A stretch of 64,000 nt of DNA, taken from positions 45,369 through 109,368 of the forward strand of contig OENT01000480.1 in assembly GCA_900239685.1 (NCBI GenBank), given 5' to 3'. The notes below the pieces were generated by a model. The model searched no databases. It was not told where the DNA came from and saw nothing but the letters and a program-made list of their open reading frames with translations. The translations under genes and the position numbers were made by a program. This DNA is from Rotaria macrura. Its lineage: Eukaryota > Rotifera > Eurotatoria > Philodinida > Philodinidae. This document shows positions 26,432 to 39,610 of the stretch, piece by piece; within the stretch, counting starts at the first letter, position 1; the number at the start of each line of letters is the position of its first letter.

Positions 26432-28795
26432 GTAAGTTACGAATCACCTCTCTATAGTAAATCATTGTTGTATAGTCTACATGATTGAATACGAAAGTTA
26501 AGTAGTTCTTAAAAAATCATTTCTTCCTATCGATGTTATATATTCTACTGTATTTTTCTTCTCTTTCGACAATTCAATATTATTCTATAGGTTTTTAAAT
26601 ATATATTATAATCGATTATATCGATAAATTTTTTATTGCATACTGAGTAGCATTGAAATAAAAAGAAATAGATCTAGCCTTCTAATATATACATATATAA
26701 ATTAGAATTCATCATTTTCTCTCTAGTACACCTAATTAAACTTCTCATTGTCTTGTCTTTGAATTGAACGGATCTGAGTATCCATGTGGAAATTAACGCT
26801 CTTGCAAACGAATATGATGTAACATATATCTAATCGACTATCATTGTTCTTCGTCGTCGTCTTTACTGAAGCCGATGATGAGTAAGTTTGATTGTGATAA
26901 TGTGATTATCACAAAACAGAGTATGACGTAACGTCTTCAAAGAAAAATGAAGATCGTTCGTTTTATTTTCAATGATCCTTCTTAATTGCAATAGATTGAC
27001 ATTATATATGCATTATGCCTTCGAGTATTCTTCGTCTTCTTTTTTTGTCTTTTATGACTATAAGTGTTAAGTATTGCCATCGTTGGCAATCATGTTGAAA
27101 GACATACTTTTTATCGATTGGTATATGTATATATGCATATAAAAGCATAAGAAAAACAAAAACAGTGTTATGATACTCATCATCAATATGCATTGCCTTG
27201 TCTTTGAAGGTGATAGAGTGATAGATATGTAACTACATAGATACTTATTTCAGTGTTCGTTACACCTCAACAATCACATAAACTAATCATTGTATTTATG
27301 TCTAAAACTAATGAATGTAATGCATTGTTGTATATCTTGATAGATGTTTTCTTTGTCTGTTGTTGTTGCTGATATACGTACAAGAAAAAGACATCTTTAT
27401 TCATTAAGTGCAGATTGAAATCTTTTAATCTTCAATTGAATCAAACAATAAATGTAGTATGTATATCATCGAGATGTCGATGAAATCGGCTGATATTTAT
27501 TACTGCAGACAGACAGACTTTGCTGAAATGTACGAAAAAGAAAGGCAATATTCATATCATGCGTACGGATAGTAAATGATCAACACGAAGAGAAAAACTG
27601 AGAGAAAGAATAAGCTGATTTTTTTAATTCTTAAATGTTCTTGTGCTTAGATAATTAACAAAATAGTAAAAAAGATCGCGAAGATTCATTCTCGTAGGTT
27701 CTCATACACTCATTGAAGAGAAAAAAGACAAAACAGCTCATATTTTATTTCTAAAATATCTATATGTAGATCTGTAAACGGTAGATTTGACGGATGGCCT
27801 TTGCTATTTCGTATCGATATTTGAGTAAAACTACTTGTGCTTTGAATGAAGAAAAAATTGTATATGATAATATGATACTATCATCATTATCGAGTATGGA
27901 GGACTCGTCTTTGTATATTTGTATAAATATATATATTAGTAGTAATGAGAAAATGACATGTGTATAGCATAGTACACATTTTATAAATGCACATCTATGC
28001 ACGATGTAACACTTTATATCTATGCAATGGTATCACGCAAGTCCCCTCACATTCATTTAAAGTATAAAATGACAAGTATGACAGATGTCAAGACAGTAGT
28101 AGGACTTCATCTTTAAAAAAAAGAAAAGAAAAGAAAATTAGGAATAACAAGGAAATTTATTCAGGGACAACATCAGACTGTTGCTTTGATGATGATGCAT
28201 AAATGCATTTATCTATATGAATCATACAAAATCAGTTGTTGGTATCTCTGTTAAGTGTCGTTTTTTTCGAACAAATTAAGATTGATGAGTTGATTTAAGA
28301 AATAGGATTTCGAACATTCCACTTTACATATTCGCCTTGTAATGTCAACATCAGTTAAAATGTCTTTATAATTTTGATGGAACTTTATTTCTCCTTGTCA
28401 ACTGTAATTCTTAAGAAAGATTATAGTTGAAGATTCAACATAAAAACTTCAGATGCCAGCCTACATCTATTAGACTTGATTGAAGATAAAGAAACAATAA
28501 ATCTTTTATTCGTACAGCTCGAAAAATATAGACGCATCAAGACATATTTTTATAATCTAGTGACATCTATTAGGTATCAATGTTGCTTTATACCGTTGAC
28601 ATTTTATTTCTACGAATTTATTCAAATAAAAATCTAATTTTTGTTCGCATAAATATTCATTAAGAGTATTCTACCATGAAACTATAATTCGTTGAAATCA
28701 TTGTCCGATAAATATCCCACGAACGGCTACATTTAATTTTCCTTTGTTCATTACAACAAAAAAATGTCTCCATCTAACACTACAGATCACTTCTC

Positions 28796-31611
28796 ATGTC
28801 GGCTAAAAATCGAGACTACGATCCAATGTCTGAAGATGGTTATGATAGTAAAATTCCATTACATAACGATGAAGCATTTCAACATGGTATAGAATATGAT
28901 GCAAAAGTAAACAACTAGCAGAAGAAATTTCGTCATTTTTGATATTTTTTCTTTCTATTTAGTTCATCGGTTCAGTTGAAGTGCCTAAACCAACTAGCAG
29001 AGTTGAAATCGTAACAGCTATGCGTCGTATTCGTGTAAGACATAAACACGTGGCGATCAGTTGAAATCGATTTTATTTTGTTTTTCACATATTTAGTATG
29101 AATTTAAAGCGAAAGCAGTAAAGAAACGTAACGTTAACTTACTGATATCTGTCGATGGCATTAAAGTTTCCTTAAAGAAAAAGAATACGGTATGAAAAAT
29201 ACTATGTGAAAACTGAAAACAATTTTGGTTTGCTTTCCGATTTTTTAGAAAGATTTACATTTCGATGACAGTAAACTGCTTGTCATGCAACATCCAATAT
29301 ATAGGTATAACAATGTCAATCAACGATAGATAATTTTATTATTAATATTTGTTTTTAATTCTATTTTAGAGTATTCTATGTATCACATGATAGTCAAGAT
29401 TTGAAAATATTCAGTTTTATTGCTCGTGATCATGTGAATAATTCATTTCGTTGTAATGTTTTCAAAGCATTTAAGAAGGTAAGTTTCATATCGAACGAAA
29501 ATTCATGATCAAGATGACATAAGAATAAGAATCTAGTTCTGTGTCTTATTTTTCTTCTGCATGCTCTCAATTTAATATACTTATAATAGAAAACAAGATT
29601 ATTCAATTAAAGGAAAAAATATCAATGAAAGAACGAAAATCTATTAATAATTCTCATTTGATTAGGAAACAACATACTGATAATTTGCAATAATAATAAT
29701 AGTAGGTTTCATGTAGGAAAACTATGTACAAATAGATTGATAAACTTCAGTTAATTGGTAAGAATTCACATTAGCCTAAGTATTATAATTGATTTCATGT
29801 GTCTTTTTTTTCTCGCCGACGAATAAATATAGTTAGTTTCTACTACAAAATCAATCTGATCTTATATCGAAAAACCAGATATTGAAACTTGATTATTTTA
29901 TAATTTGAAAATAGGTTCCTTGACATATGTTATCAGACAAACGATAATCATTCAATAAAGAATCCGTTTAGTTTTTATGAATAATAAAATGTTACTTGTA
30001 ATTCATGTTTATTTTATATATTCAGACAAGTTCGTTGCATAAGGATACTTTCTACGTATGCTCTTTCAATTGATCACAACTCGTGTATACATGAAAGACA
30101 AGTGTCATAGATCGAAATTACAATTACGACTTTTGTTTTTATTGATGTGGACTTTTTTCAAGGTCAACATGGGGATTGAAATGTGTATTAATTAATTGTT
30201 TCTACTGGAAGCTTGTTAGTGACAAGATTTTTTCATCTATACACATAGAAAATCTGAATCATTTTCGTAAAGAAAACGAATAATTAATCATCGTTCATGT
30301 ATTGTACAGGTTCTCTTTTTTGTCGACTTTCTTGAACAAGTGCATTTCTTTTGTTTTGCAAAACAAGAAGATCTAAACGAATTGTTTTTATTTAGAATGA
30401 AGCCATGCGTATTGTTCGCACGATTGGACAAGCCTTTGAAGTCTGTCATAAATTAGCTCTTCATCAGCGACAACAATCATCACTAACAGCAGAAGCACAA
30501 ACAAATAATAAAAATAATCTTACACCTTCTAAACAATCTAGTCCAATAAAACTCAACACGAATTCATTAGAAAACGAATCAATGAGTATGATTTTTCATT
30601 GTTTTAAATCTCTAAATCTATGCTTTCTCTGTATTAAGGTAAAAAATTAAATCGTGAAACACTCGCATCAAATATGGATCCAATAGAAAAGGCTGAACGT
30701 TATTTACAAAGTGTTCAAACATCCACTGTCAATTCTCCGACAACGAACGAAATAAAATCATTAAACTTATTTCCATCTCAAACGTCAAGTGAATTTACGC
30801 TTAAACATCAAATGCAATTTATGCAAGAACAAATACAACAAATGCAAAGTGAATCAGAACTAGCATTTAATCAAATTAAATTAATCAAAGAACAATTGAA
30901 TATTGAAAAAACTGCTCGTATTGAAGCACAAGTATGTTCATAGAAACAACAGCGGTTGTTTGTGTTTCAATTATTAATTTTCTTTATTTCTAGAATAAAA
31001 ATACACAATTACTACAACGAAATCGAGAATTATTAACACACATTCAACAATTATTACTCTATACCAATGAACTCGAAATGAAATTAACGAATCAAAATAA
31101 TGATTCAATAAAAATGTTATCATCACGTCCATCTGATTTACTTCTTTTACCATCATTGTTTTCAACATTAACATCATCGAATTCTTCTAATCAACAATGT
31201 TTATCAAGTGATTCACCCGATTCCGGTAAAGGAAAAGAAATATCATCAGAGAGTATATCTGATCCATTTTTACCGAATATAAACGATCAAGAACAAATAC
31301 ATAATACAACAAAAACTTTTTCGATTACTGGTGATTTACTAACACAATCATTATCGATTAATGATACATCAAATTTTCAACAACGTCGATCTGCCTATGG
31401 TTCAACATCACCATCATTAACATCATCATCACGTTCATCATCAACATCGATTAAAGTTTCGAATAAAAAAAAATTACATGAAACCAATAAAAATGAACAT
31501 TCTCTTTATCATAAAAAGAAAACAAATGGTTCATCATCGTTCACGAATTCGGGTTTTACACAAAGTCCACTTCGAACAGTAACCAATGAATTTGATCCAC
31601 TTATGAAATAA
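28796..31611 (+). CDS. NOS1AP: NOS1AP/CAPON-like PTB-domain adaptor
   Basis: Eight exons: 28796-28906, 28963-29034, 29097-29189, 29249-29304, 29370-29478, 30396-30585, 30639-30931, 30994-31611; 513 residues. In animals NOS1AP is a cytosolic adaptor binding neuronal NO synthase, Scribble and Dexras. The phosphotyrosine-binding domain (about 25-175) is highly conserved: [84 protein letters not shown]. The second conserved block, a coiled coil at about 262-338 ([26 protein letters not shown]), is also present. The rest is Ser/Thr/Asn-rich and disordered. The C terminus ends FDPLMK and lacks the hydrophobic PDZ ligand that ends the vertebrate protein. The 53-nt intron inside the sixth ORF block was placed because it keeps the frame and removes a hydrophobic read-through. 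Confidence 0.95.
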
Positions 31612-32584
31612 ATTCATTTATAGAGAGAGTCTTTCATGATTTCAGTCTTTTTGTTTGTTTTGTTTTTTAATTATCAGTGCTTTCTGCTCGGTGTGCATAT
31701 CTTTATACACACAGTTCATATTCTACATCGAACAGAATTTGAACATTAATATACATATATTTTTTCTCATGTATTATATCAATCATTTTCACTCACTCTC
31801 TCTCTTTTAATTTAAAACATTTGTCAGATATGGTTTTTTCTTTTGTTTTGACTTCATAATTTTAGCAATAAAATAAAAATTCTTAGATTTAATAGTTTTT
31901 CTTTAACTTTTTCTCATTAGATATGACAGATATTTTTAAAAAAATACAAGTACGAATATTTTTTTAACTCTTTTATCTTACGAAGTGAGTAGAATGAGGC
32001 TAGTCGCATGTTACATTAATCGTTATCTTCTATTGATCAGTTGTAAACTCCAGATCACCTCCCCCCAATGTTCACGCCCGAGGGAAGTTAGTATGAGTTA
32101 TGATACTATTAGACGATCTCATAACTTCACTTTTAAAATATTTTCGTTTTTCTAATGAAACTCAACCATTAGAACATGTCGAAATTAACCATCGATATAT
32201 GTTTCCTAATACAAAGATTAGAAAAATTCATTTTAAAACTCTCATGAAAATATTACATCTTCGAAGCAACCATATGACTTATCTAGTCTCGATTTAAGAT
32301 AGATTTAATAAGTTGAAAATAGTTGTTTTTATGTACTTTGAAAGATATGTGCTTTCTATCGAAATAAAATAGTCTAGAGAATAGATTTTTTCTGGGTAAA
32401 GAATCTCATGGATTAATAAGTAGTTATTTATTTTATGAGATTTTTTAAAGTTCTATTGATTACTCTAGAATAATTGAAACATCCGACCATTTCCTCGAGA
32501 GAAAAATAGATTCAACGCATGTAGAATGGATTTCAAGATCGATGATTATTATTTTTCATCCTCGATTTCAGATATTCTTAAACC
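31612..32584. other. Intergenic between NOS1AP and SART3
   Basis: 970 nt holding the NOS1AP 3' end and the SART3 promoter. An unusual C-run (CCTCCCCCC) at about 32059 is followed by a GC-rich patch to 32090. The ORF at 32100-32297 has no motif and is not supported. Confidence 0.45.
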
Positions 32585-35500
32585 ATGGCATCGGATGATG
32601 AAGAAATGGAAGTAAATAAAGAAGATGATAGTGACGATGAAAAGAAAGGTGATGATGATGATGATGATAGTACATCAAGTGATTCATCTGACGATGAACA
32701 CATCGACGAGAGTAAACAAGAAAGTGAATTAGTTGCATGTCGAGATATTATTCAATCGAATTTATACAACTATCAAGCATATATTGATTATATAAATTTA
32801 GCTCGAAAATATGGAAATCTTGAACATATAAGATTTGCTCGTCAAGCCATGTCAGAAATATTTCCATTAACTCAACAACTTTGGCTTGATTGGATTCAAG
32901 ATGAACTTCAATTGTTAGTATTGAAAACTGATGGAAATAAAGAACTGGTTGAATTATTTGAACGTGCAATTAATGATTATTTATCTGTTATGATATGGAT
33001 CGAATATGTTCAATATAGCATACCATCTTATAGGTCATTGAATTCTATTGAAGAACTTCGAAATTTATTTGAACGTGGTCTTAGTTCATGTGCTCTTCAT
33101 TTAGTTGATGGTGATCTTCTATGGGCTGCTTATGTTGAAACAGAAAAGGCTATATTAGATGGTATGATAATGAATTATAATCAAAATAATACAAATAATG
33201 ATTTAAAAGAAAAAATTCTTCAACACGTGGATCATATATTAACATTGTATCGTCGACGATTATCAATACCATTACGCGGTATGGATACGGTTTATTATAA
33301 AGATTACAATGAATTTTGTCAACAATATAAAGAATATTTGCCTAGTAATTATAATGAAAACTATGATTTAAAATTAAAAAGTGATTTCGATCATGCATTT
33401 AAACAATTAGAACAATATGAAAAATTCGAAACTGAATTAGATGCTACCAATAGAAGTGTAGCAACTTATAGAAAATATATTGAATTCGTAAAAGAACCAG
33501 CACATATTCAATGTTTGTACGAACGAGCTATCGGTATGTATATATTATTCATCATTCAATTAGAATAAGAGCGTTAAATATTTATGTAATATAAGTAGTT
33601 AACTTTTGGTTAAACGGTTCAGATTCGAACGTAATAGACAAAACCATAATGATTAGTATACATTCATAATTCACAGAGAACAATACAAAAAATTTTGATT
33701 GCATTCACTACAGTACCTAGAGACGGCGTACTCTAGGAAAAATTAGCCTTTTCTTTTGTTATAGCTATATGTTCTAATGCTTCAGTAAATATTAGTGACA
33801 GTTTGCCAATATCAAGCTGAATATTATATAATTCTATTCTCCAGAGTTCAGAAAAAATGACGATGTTTTCCTCAAGAAAAAATGTTCTTTAAACGTATGC
33901 CCTTGTTCTCATGGGAACAAAAATTACTTTCTCCTTGAAACCATACATTGAATGAAACCAAACTTATGGCACTGATGAAACAAACAGAAGTTCATGTTAT
34001 TCATCTTCTTTATCAAACAACTATTGAACACGGTATACATTAAGAATAAAATTTCCCTTTAAATAAAACTGACAGAGTTAATTAAAAAATAAATTTTTGA
34101 TTATCTCTTTTTAAATTTATGATTATTACTTGTATACGGTGATGTACAAAACACATCCTGTACTTTTATAAAAAACTACATTGTTATTTATGCATATCAA
34201 CTTGAAATATTTAATGCAAACTATATCCTTTTCATATACACTCAAATCGCTAAACTATTTACGTTGATTGGTTGAATTTAGATATTGCGAACACATACTA
34301 TTAAAATTTGAGTATATATATCGAAACATAGAATAAGAAGTCATGTAATAATTAATTTTTATTCTTTCGTTTAAAATTTGTGTACAGCTTCTATGTATGA
34401 TTTCAATCTTATATGAAGGTTAGAAAGTGACTTTGGGTTTGTAAGTAAATTAAAAATCCACACTCACACAAATACTCAAAAAAATAATGAATTCTTTGAA
34501 AAATGTTTATTGAATCCTGATACATTATATTTCATTGTAATGTACTTGTTTAACATTTGTACATTGTTCTCGAAATCAGAGAAAAAATTCACAAACCAAA
34601 AAACGGATAACAGCTGTATTCTAAATCATATAAATCAAGTGTGTGACAATCTACTTTTGTAAAACACGATCTAAAAAGAGTGTTGAATTAGATAGAGTAG
34701 AAATTTGAACTCCCAATTCATTTGTAACTAACATCTAATTGAAATTTATATGAAGTATTTTCTCATACTGTACAGTAATCAATGACGAAGAATTATACTC
34801 CTATATAAGTTACATAAAATGACCAATTGTTTTATATTTTAATCCCGTAGAGATTGTGCTAAAAATTTTCAATTTCGTATTGAAAATAAAGCAATCAAAT
34901 ATTACTACTCACCAGAATCCTAGTCAATATACCGTAGATTTGTTTTTCTTTATCACATTATAGTTGATAATTGTCTTGATGGTGATTTATGGCTTGCATA
35001 TATCGATTTTACTGAAGAACATCTATCATCGACGAACAATATTCTAAAATCTATATATGATCGTTCTCTACGAAATTGTCCATGGGTAGCAAAATTATGG
35101 ATTCGCAATGGTGAATATATGGAATTAACTAAAACTGTTGATCATGCTGGAATAAAACAATTTTATGATCGTGCACTTAATTCCGATCCAACAAATCTTG
35201 TTTCATTTGTTGATATACAATTAGCTTATATTCAATATCGTCGTCGCCATTACTATCAAGAATTACAATTAGAGAATAATCATGAACAATGTGAATTGTT
35301 AAAAGAAGAAATTCGTCATTTATGTGAATTTGCATGTGATCAATATCAAGAATTATTTCTATCGTCAACTGATCCAAGTTTATTTTTAAAATGTAATGGA
35401 CAACTTGAATTATTTTGGATTCATTTAGAATTAAAATCATTTCGTTCTATTGAACATGCTAGAAAAATATGGAATGGACCAACATTAATGAATAAATCAC

Positions 35501-37206
35501 ATAATCAAATGATATCGAATTTTTGGAAAATGTATTACTATACAGAAATTAACTATGGAGATGAAAAACATGCAAGAAAAGTTTTATATCGTGCATTAAA
35601 TCATGTACAAACAATGGATTATCCATTAGTTATATGTGATTTATTAATAGAACACGAGAAAAAATATGGCACTATTGAGCAATTAAAAGAAACTACAGAT
35701 AAAGTTAGACGAATTAAAAATAAACTTGTTCAACAAGTGAAACCTAAGCATCAACAACAACAACAACAATCAAATAAGAAACAAGTTAATAAAGGCAAAC
35801 AAAAAGTTATGAAAGAAAAACCAACAAAATCTTCAGATAATAAAATGGATACAAGTAAGAATCGATGAATAAATATCAGTAATCGTGATTGATATCCGAT
35901 AACTAATTTGAAATATTTTTACATATGGGAAATCATTAATTCTAGAGTAACAAATCTATCGGACTTTGTCCATCCTACATCATTGTTTACATAAAATCAA
36001 AATTCTTTCAAATACAGATATTTTTTTAATGATTTCCATAAAATATAAAATTTCTATCATGAATATGAATGTATTCATCATGTCAATTAAATTGCTGCCC
36101 AATCTAGTATTTTCTTGACAGTTATTTTTCTTGGGAAAAACGACATGTCTTGATAAATAGTTCAATCAATAATTTTCTCTATTCTAGCTGCTCCATCAAC
36201 ACAAACCAATGGTCAAAACACCGAACAACAATCACCTCGAAAACGAAAATTATCACCGGAAGAAACACAAAATGTTAAAAAGAAACAACTAACTCCCAAA
36301 GTAGATAGCGAAGGTTTTAAAATACCAGCACTACCACCTGCTCATACGGTTCCAACATCGTCTACGATTACGACTATAAAAGATATTGATCATTTAAATA
36401 CTGTATTTATTGCTAATTTATCTTATGATGTCGATGAAGATGCACTACGTCAAGCACTTTCATCAGCAGGTGAAATAAAAGATATCCGTATTGTTAAACA
36501 TGAATGGTCTGGTAAATCGAAAGGTTTTGGTTATGTTGATTTTGTTACAAGTGACAGTTATCGTCAAGCATTGAAATTAGATCATACACCAATAAATGGT
36601 CGACCCATGTATATTAGTCCTTACGATCCAAATAAATCTGCATCGAATGATGTGACGAAAAAATTTAAATATGCAACAAATTTAGAACAAAATAAATTAT
36701 TCATATCGAATTTATCCTTTTCAACAACCAAAGAACAAATCCAAAGTTTATTTGAAGACAAAGGATTTAAAACGAAAGAAGTTCGATTAGTAACACATAA
36801 GAGTGGAAAATCCAAAGGACTTGCATATGTTGAATTTATGACTGCACAAGAAGCGTCACAGGCTATAATTCCATTCGATGGAACAGAAATCGATGGACAT
36901 ACAATTCAAGTTGCTATAAGCAATCCACCACAACGTAAAGAATCAACTAAACTACCACCAGTCGTTAAATCTATTATATCAAAAGCAACATCATTAGGTG
37001 AAGCACCGAAACCAACAGGACCAAGAGGAAGAGGACATTCTCAGATTGCACTCGTACCAAGGAAACTTACCATTACTGATAGAGCATCGAGTAGTGGAAC
37101 AACGTCAACGTCAACGTCAACGTCAACATCAACGTCAACATCAGAAACGACGACAAATACAATGACCAATGATGACTTTCGAAAAATGCTTTTCAGTAAA
37201 AAGTGA
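32585..37206 (+). CDS. SART3: SART3: U4/U6 snRNP recycling factor (HAT repeats, two RRMs)
   Basis: Nuclear RNA-binding factor that re-anneals U4 and U6 snRNAs after splicing. Three exons: 32585-33533, 34964-35854, 36188-37206; 952 residues (human 963). Order: acidic N terminus (1-45, long Asp run), HAT repeats across about 50-560 (for example ENCL-like VDNCLDGDLWLAYIDF, RSLRNCPWVAKLW), a Lys/Gln-rich linker, a nuclear signal PRKRKLSPEE near 630, RRM1 (RNP2 VFIANL 686-691, RNP1 KGFGYVDF 725-732), RRM2 (RNP2 LFISNL 784-789, RNP1 KGLAYVEF 823-830), a Ser/Thr repeat, and the C-terminal Lsm-interaction motif NDDFRKMLFSKK. The first intron (1,430 nt) is long for this genome. The Ser-Thr run at about 920-932 comes from a six-base DNA repeat. 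The gene is intact. Confidence 0.96.
37098..37143. repeat. Hexamer tandem repeat (ACGTCA/ACATCA) inside SART3
   Basis: About seven in-frame copies of a six-base unit encode an alternating Ser-Thr run between RRM2 and the Lsm motif. A length change here would stay in frame. Confidence 0.85.
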
Positions 37207-38594
37207 TGTTGGTTTTTCTTTTCAAAGTCTTTGTATTATTTTAAAAATAGGAAACAGGAAAAGCTTGCACGTTGCAATCTAATTCAAATATTATTCGATA
37301 GATAGAAACGATTTTTCAAAGATAATTCTGCTCGTGAACAAAGCTCTAGCATCATGCTCATATGTCAGGTTTTTTATGGTTTATCTGAAGAATAATATAA
37401 CAAAGTCTCATCAAGTAAATGATTTCATATGAAACGAATCGCAAATTTTTAATAGCATCAAAAGCAAGTTGTTTGCTGTTGACAAATTGAATAGAAACAA
37501 ACATATGTACTGCATTATCAATAAGAACAAGCATTATTGTTAATGAAATAATACATTCAATGTTATGAATGACATTCTTCTTATGATTATACATAGGTTA
37601 CCGTAACTTAATTAAATATGGTCTATTGCCACTTTTAAAATAGATTGAATTGAATTAATGAGCATGTTCTTTGCGAAAGAGATAGATTATTATCGAAATT
37701 GAATTATCCGAGTTCATGTTCTATCATGGACTATATTATTCGTCGAAAAATCTTCAATATATACTATGAAATATAATGGCTTGAATACTTTCAAATAACA
37801 GACTTTCAGTATTACCACTCAGTGACGCAAAGACTAGGATAGAATACATTAGCACGGATAACAGCTAAAGTATTTTAACGCATGATTACAAAACTAAAAT
37901 CATATTTTCATGATTTGTTCATGGTAATGGATACGAAAGTAATAAGATGTTTTAATCGACTCTAAGTCACTGTATCACTAGTAACTATTTCACTATTTCC
38001 ATAGACACTCGATATTCCTTTGAAAGTTTCTCACTAAAAAAATACAGTCCAATGAAACAAAAAATAGAACGCATGTCTACTAGTTTTGTTTCTCAAATTT
38101 GATCACATCAACTATCACAGAGGACATAATAACATATAGCATCAGAACACCATTGACTAATTGTAAAATATCTATTTCTTGTATGTTATTTGGAAAGCCT
38201 TCCAATTCCAATTGGACATGTGCCAATTTAATTCTGTGTGTAGAAATGGCAGAACCGAAATTCGATCAATTTCGAGTTCAAGTGTGACGTTTCAGGTAAA
38301 TAGGAAGTTAGATAAAAGTCGTGACTTGTTCGTTTTGACTACATAAAAATACATTCACTTAAGCTGTTTGAAGATTGTGATGGTACGATTTTCGTTCGTT
38401 CCTTTCTTCATCATAGAATCGATCAATGTGTACGGCGTCATTGTATCTTAAATATGAAGGAAAGTGAATAATATCAAAATTGACTGTGATACTTCTGATT
38501 CATGCTTTACAAAGCTCGAGAAAGAATTCTTTTCCACGTAAAAGAAATCATGCCAACGATAACAGTATATTCAACACGCACTGCTTAAAAAACA

Positions 38595-39610
38595 GATCTT
38601 TCTGGGAAACTTATTCCTCTAGACAACGGTAATCCTGATGGAAGTGTAATCCAACGAAGTGAATATGTAAAAGTATAACTAATTTAGTATCTGAAACTTT
38701 TACCTACATTTAAAAGTGATGAAAAACCGTTGGTTAACGATTCGAGCGATATGAATGATGAGAATTTGGCTACGTACATTGTTGATAATCTCTCTAATTT
38801 CATCTAGCTACAGAAAATAGTGTCCTGTTACATGTATCAGGTAACCTACAAATCTATAAAAAAACTAATACTTCACAACATCCACAAATAAATTTTGACA
38901 GCATAGTATACAATGATCATATGTCAATAGCACAATGTTTATGGCGTTGAATATTGCTACATGATTGATTTCTATTCTTTTTATGGATTGATAATTCGAA
39001 TCAATGATAAATGACTGTAAAGGAATAATGAAACGCATGAGATACTTTTATTATCAGTTTAATCCACACGTTCATCGACACCTTTATAAAGTTAAAATTT
39101 AGAACTACAAATAAAACTAATGTACAACTGTATTCTCAACAATGGAATAATATCTGTGAATCAATCGATGACAAAATCAAATCAAGTGTTACTACCACAT
39201 GAACGTAGTGAATCATTTAAAATTCTATTTTCTTGATAATGTTAGACAAGAAATTATTCAATAATCTTATTAATAATGCTGTAGTCTATGCATGAATGCA
39301 GCGACGAAATAGATTGCAAAATTCGTATGGTTGCCGAAAAACTAGTGTTTAATCGATAGGAATGAAAAATATACATGAAACAATTCGTAACGGATATCGT
39401 CCAAAGGACTAATATCAATAGTATTTGGCAAGAAAAACTCATTTTAAATTACTTTTGTTTATTTACGGTACCAGTTCAATCAGATTTTCGAAGTGTCAAA
39501 AAAAAACAGTTGGTACTCACATGTCTTTTTTCCCCAAGAATAGTGTACTATCGACGAAAAAATTCGATGAAAATGATTTCACTTGGTAATTCTTCATTCC
39601 GGTGAATGTA
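38595..39610 (+). pseudogene. Decayed protein-coding remnant
   Basis: One frame from about 38595 to 38890 reads protein-like text with few stops: GKLIPLDNGNPDGSVIQRSE, then after two stops KSDEKPLVNDSSDMNDENLA and TYIVDNLSNFI, a stop, then KIVSCYMYQVTYKSI. Further pieces appear in shifted frames (LYSQQWNNICESIDDKIK near 39128, and 39375-39600). The Asp/Asn/Pro-rich motifs and consistent frame are unlike the surrounding noise. It has at least three stops and several frame changes and no start, so it is not expressed as one protein. The family was not recognised. The ORF at 38099-38287 may be another fragment. Confidence 0.4.

Noticed and set aside
32100..32297. 65-codon ORF between NOS1AP and SART3
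   Set aside because: No motif, no splice partners, and it lies in a likely UTR/promoter interval.
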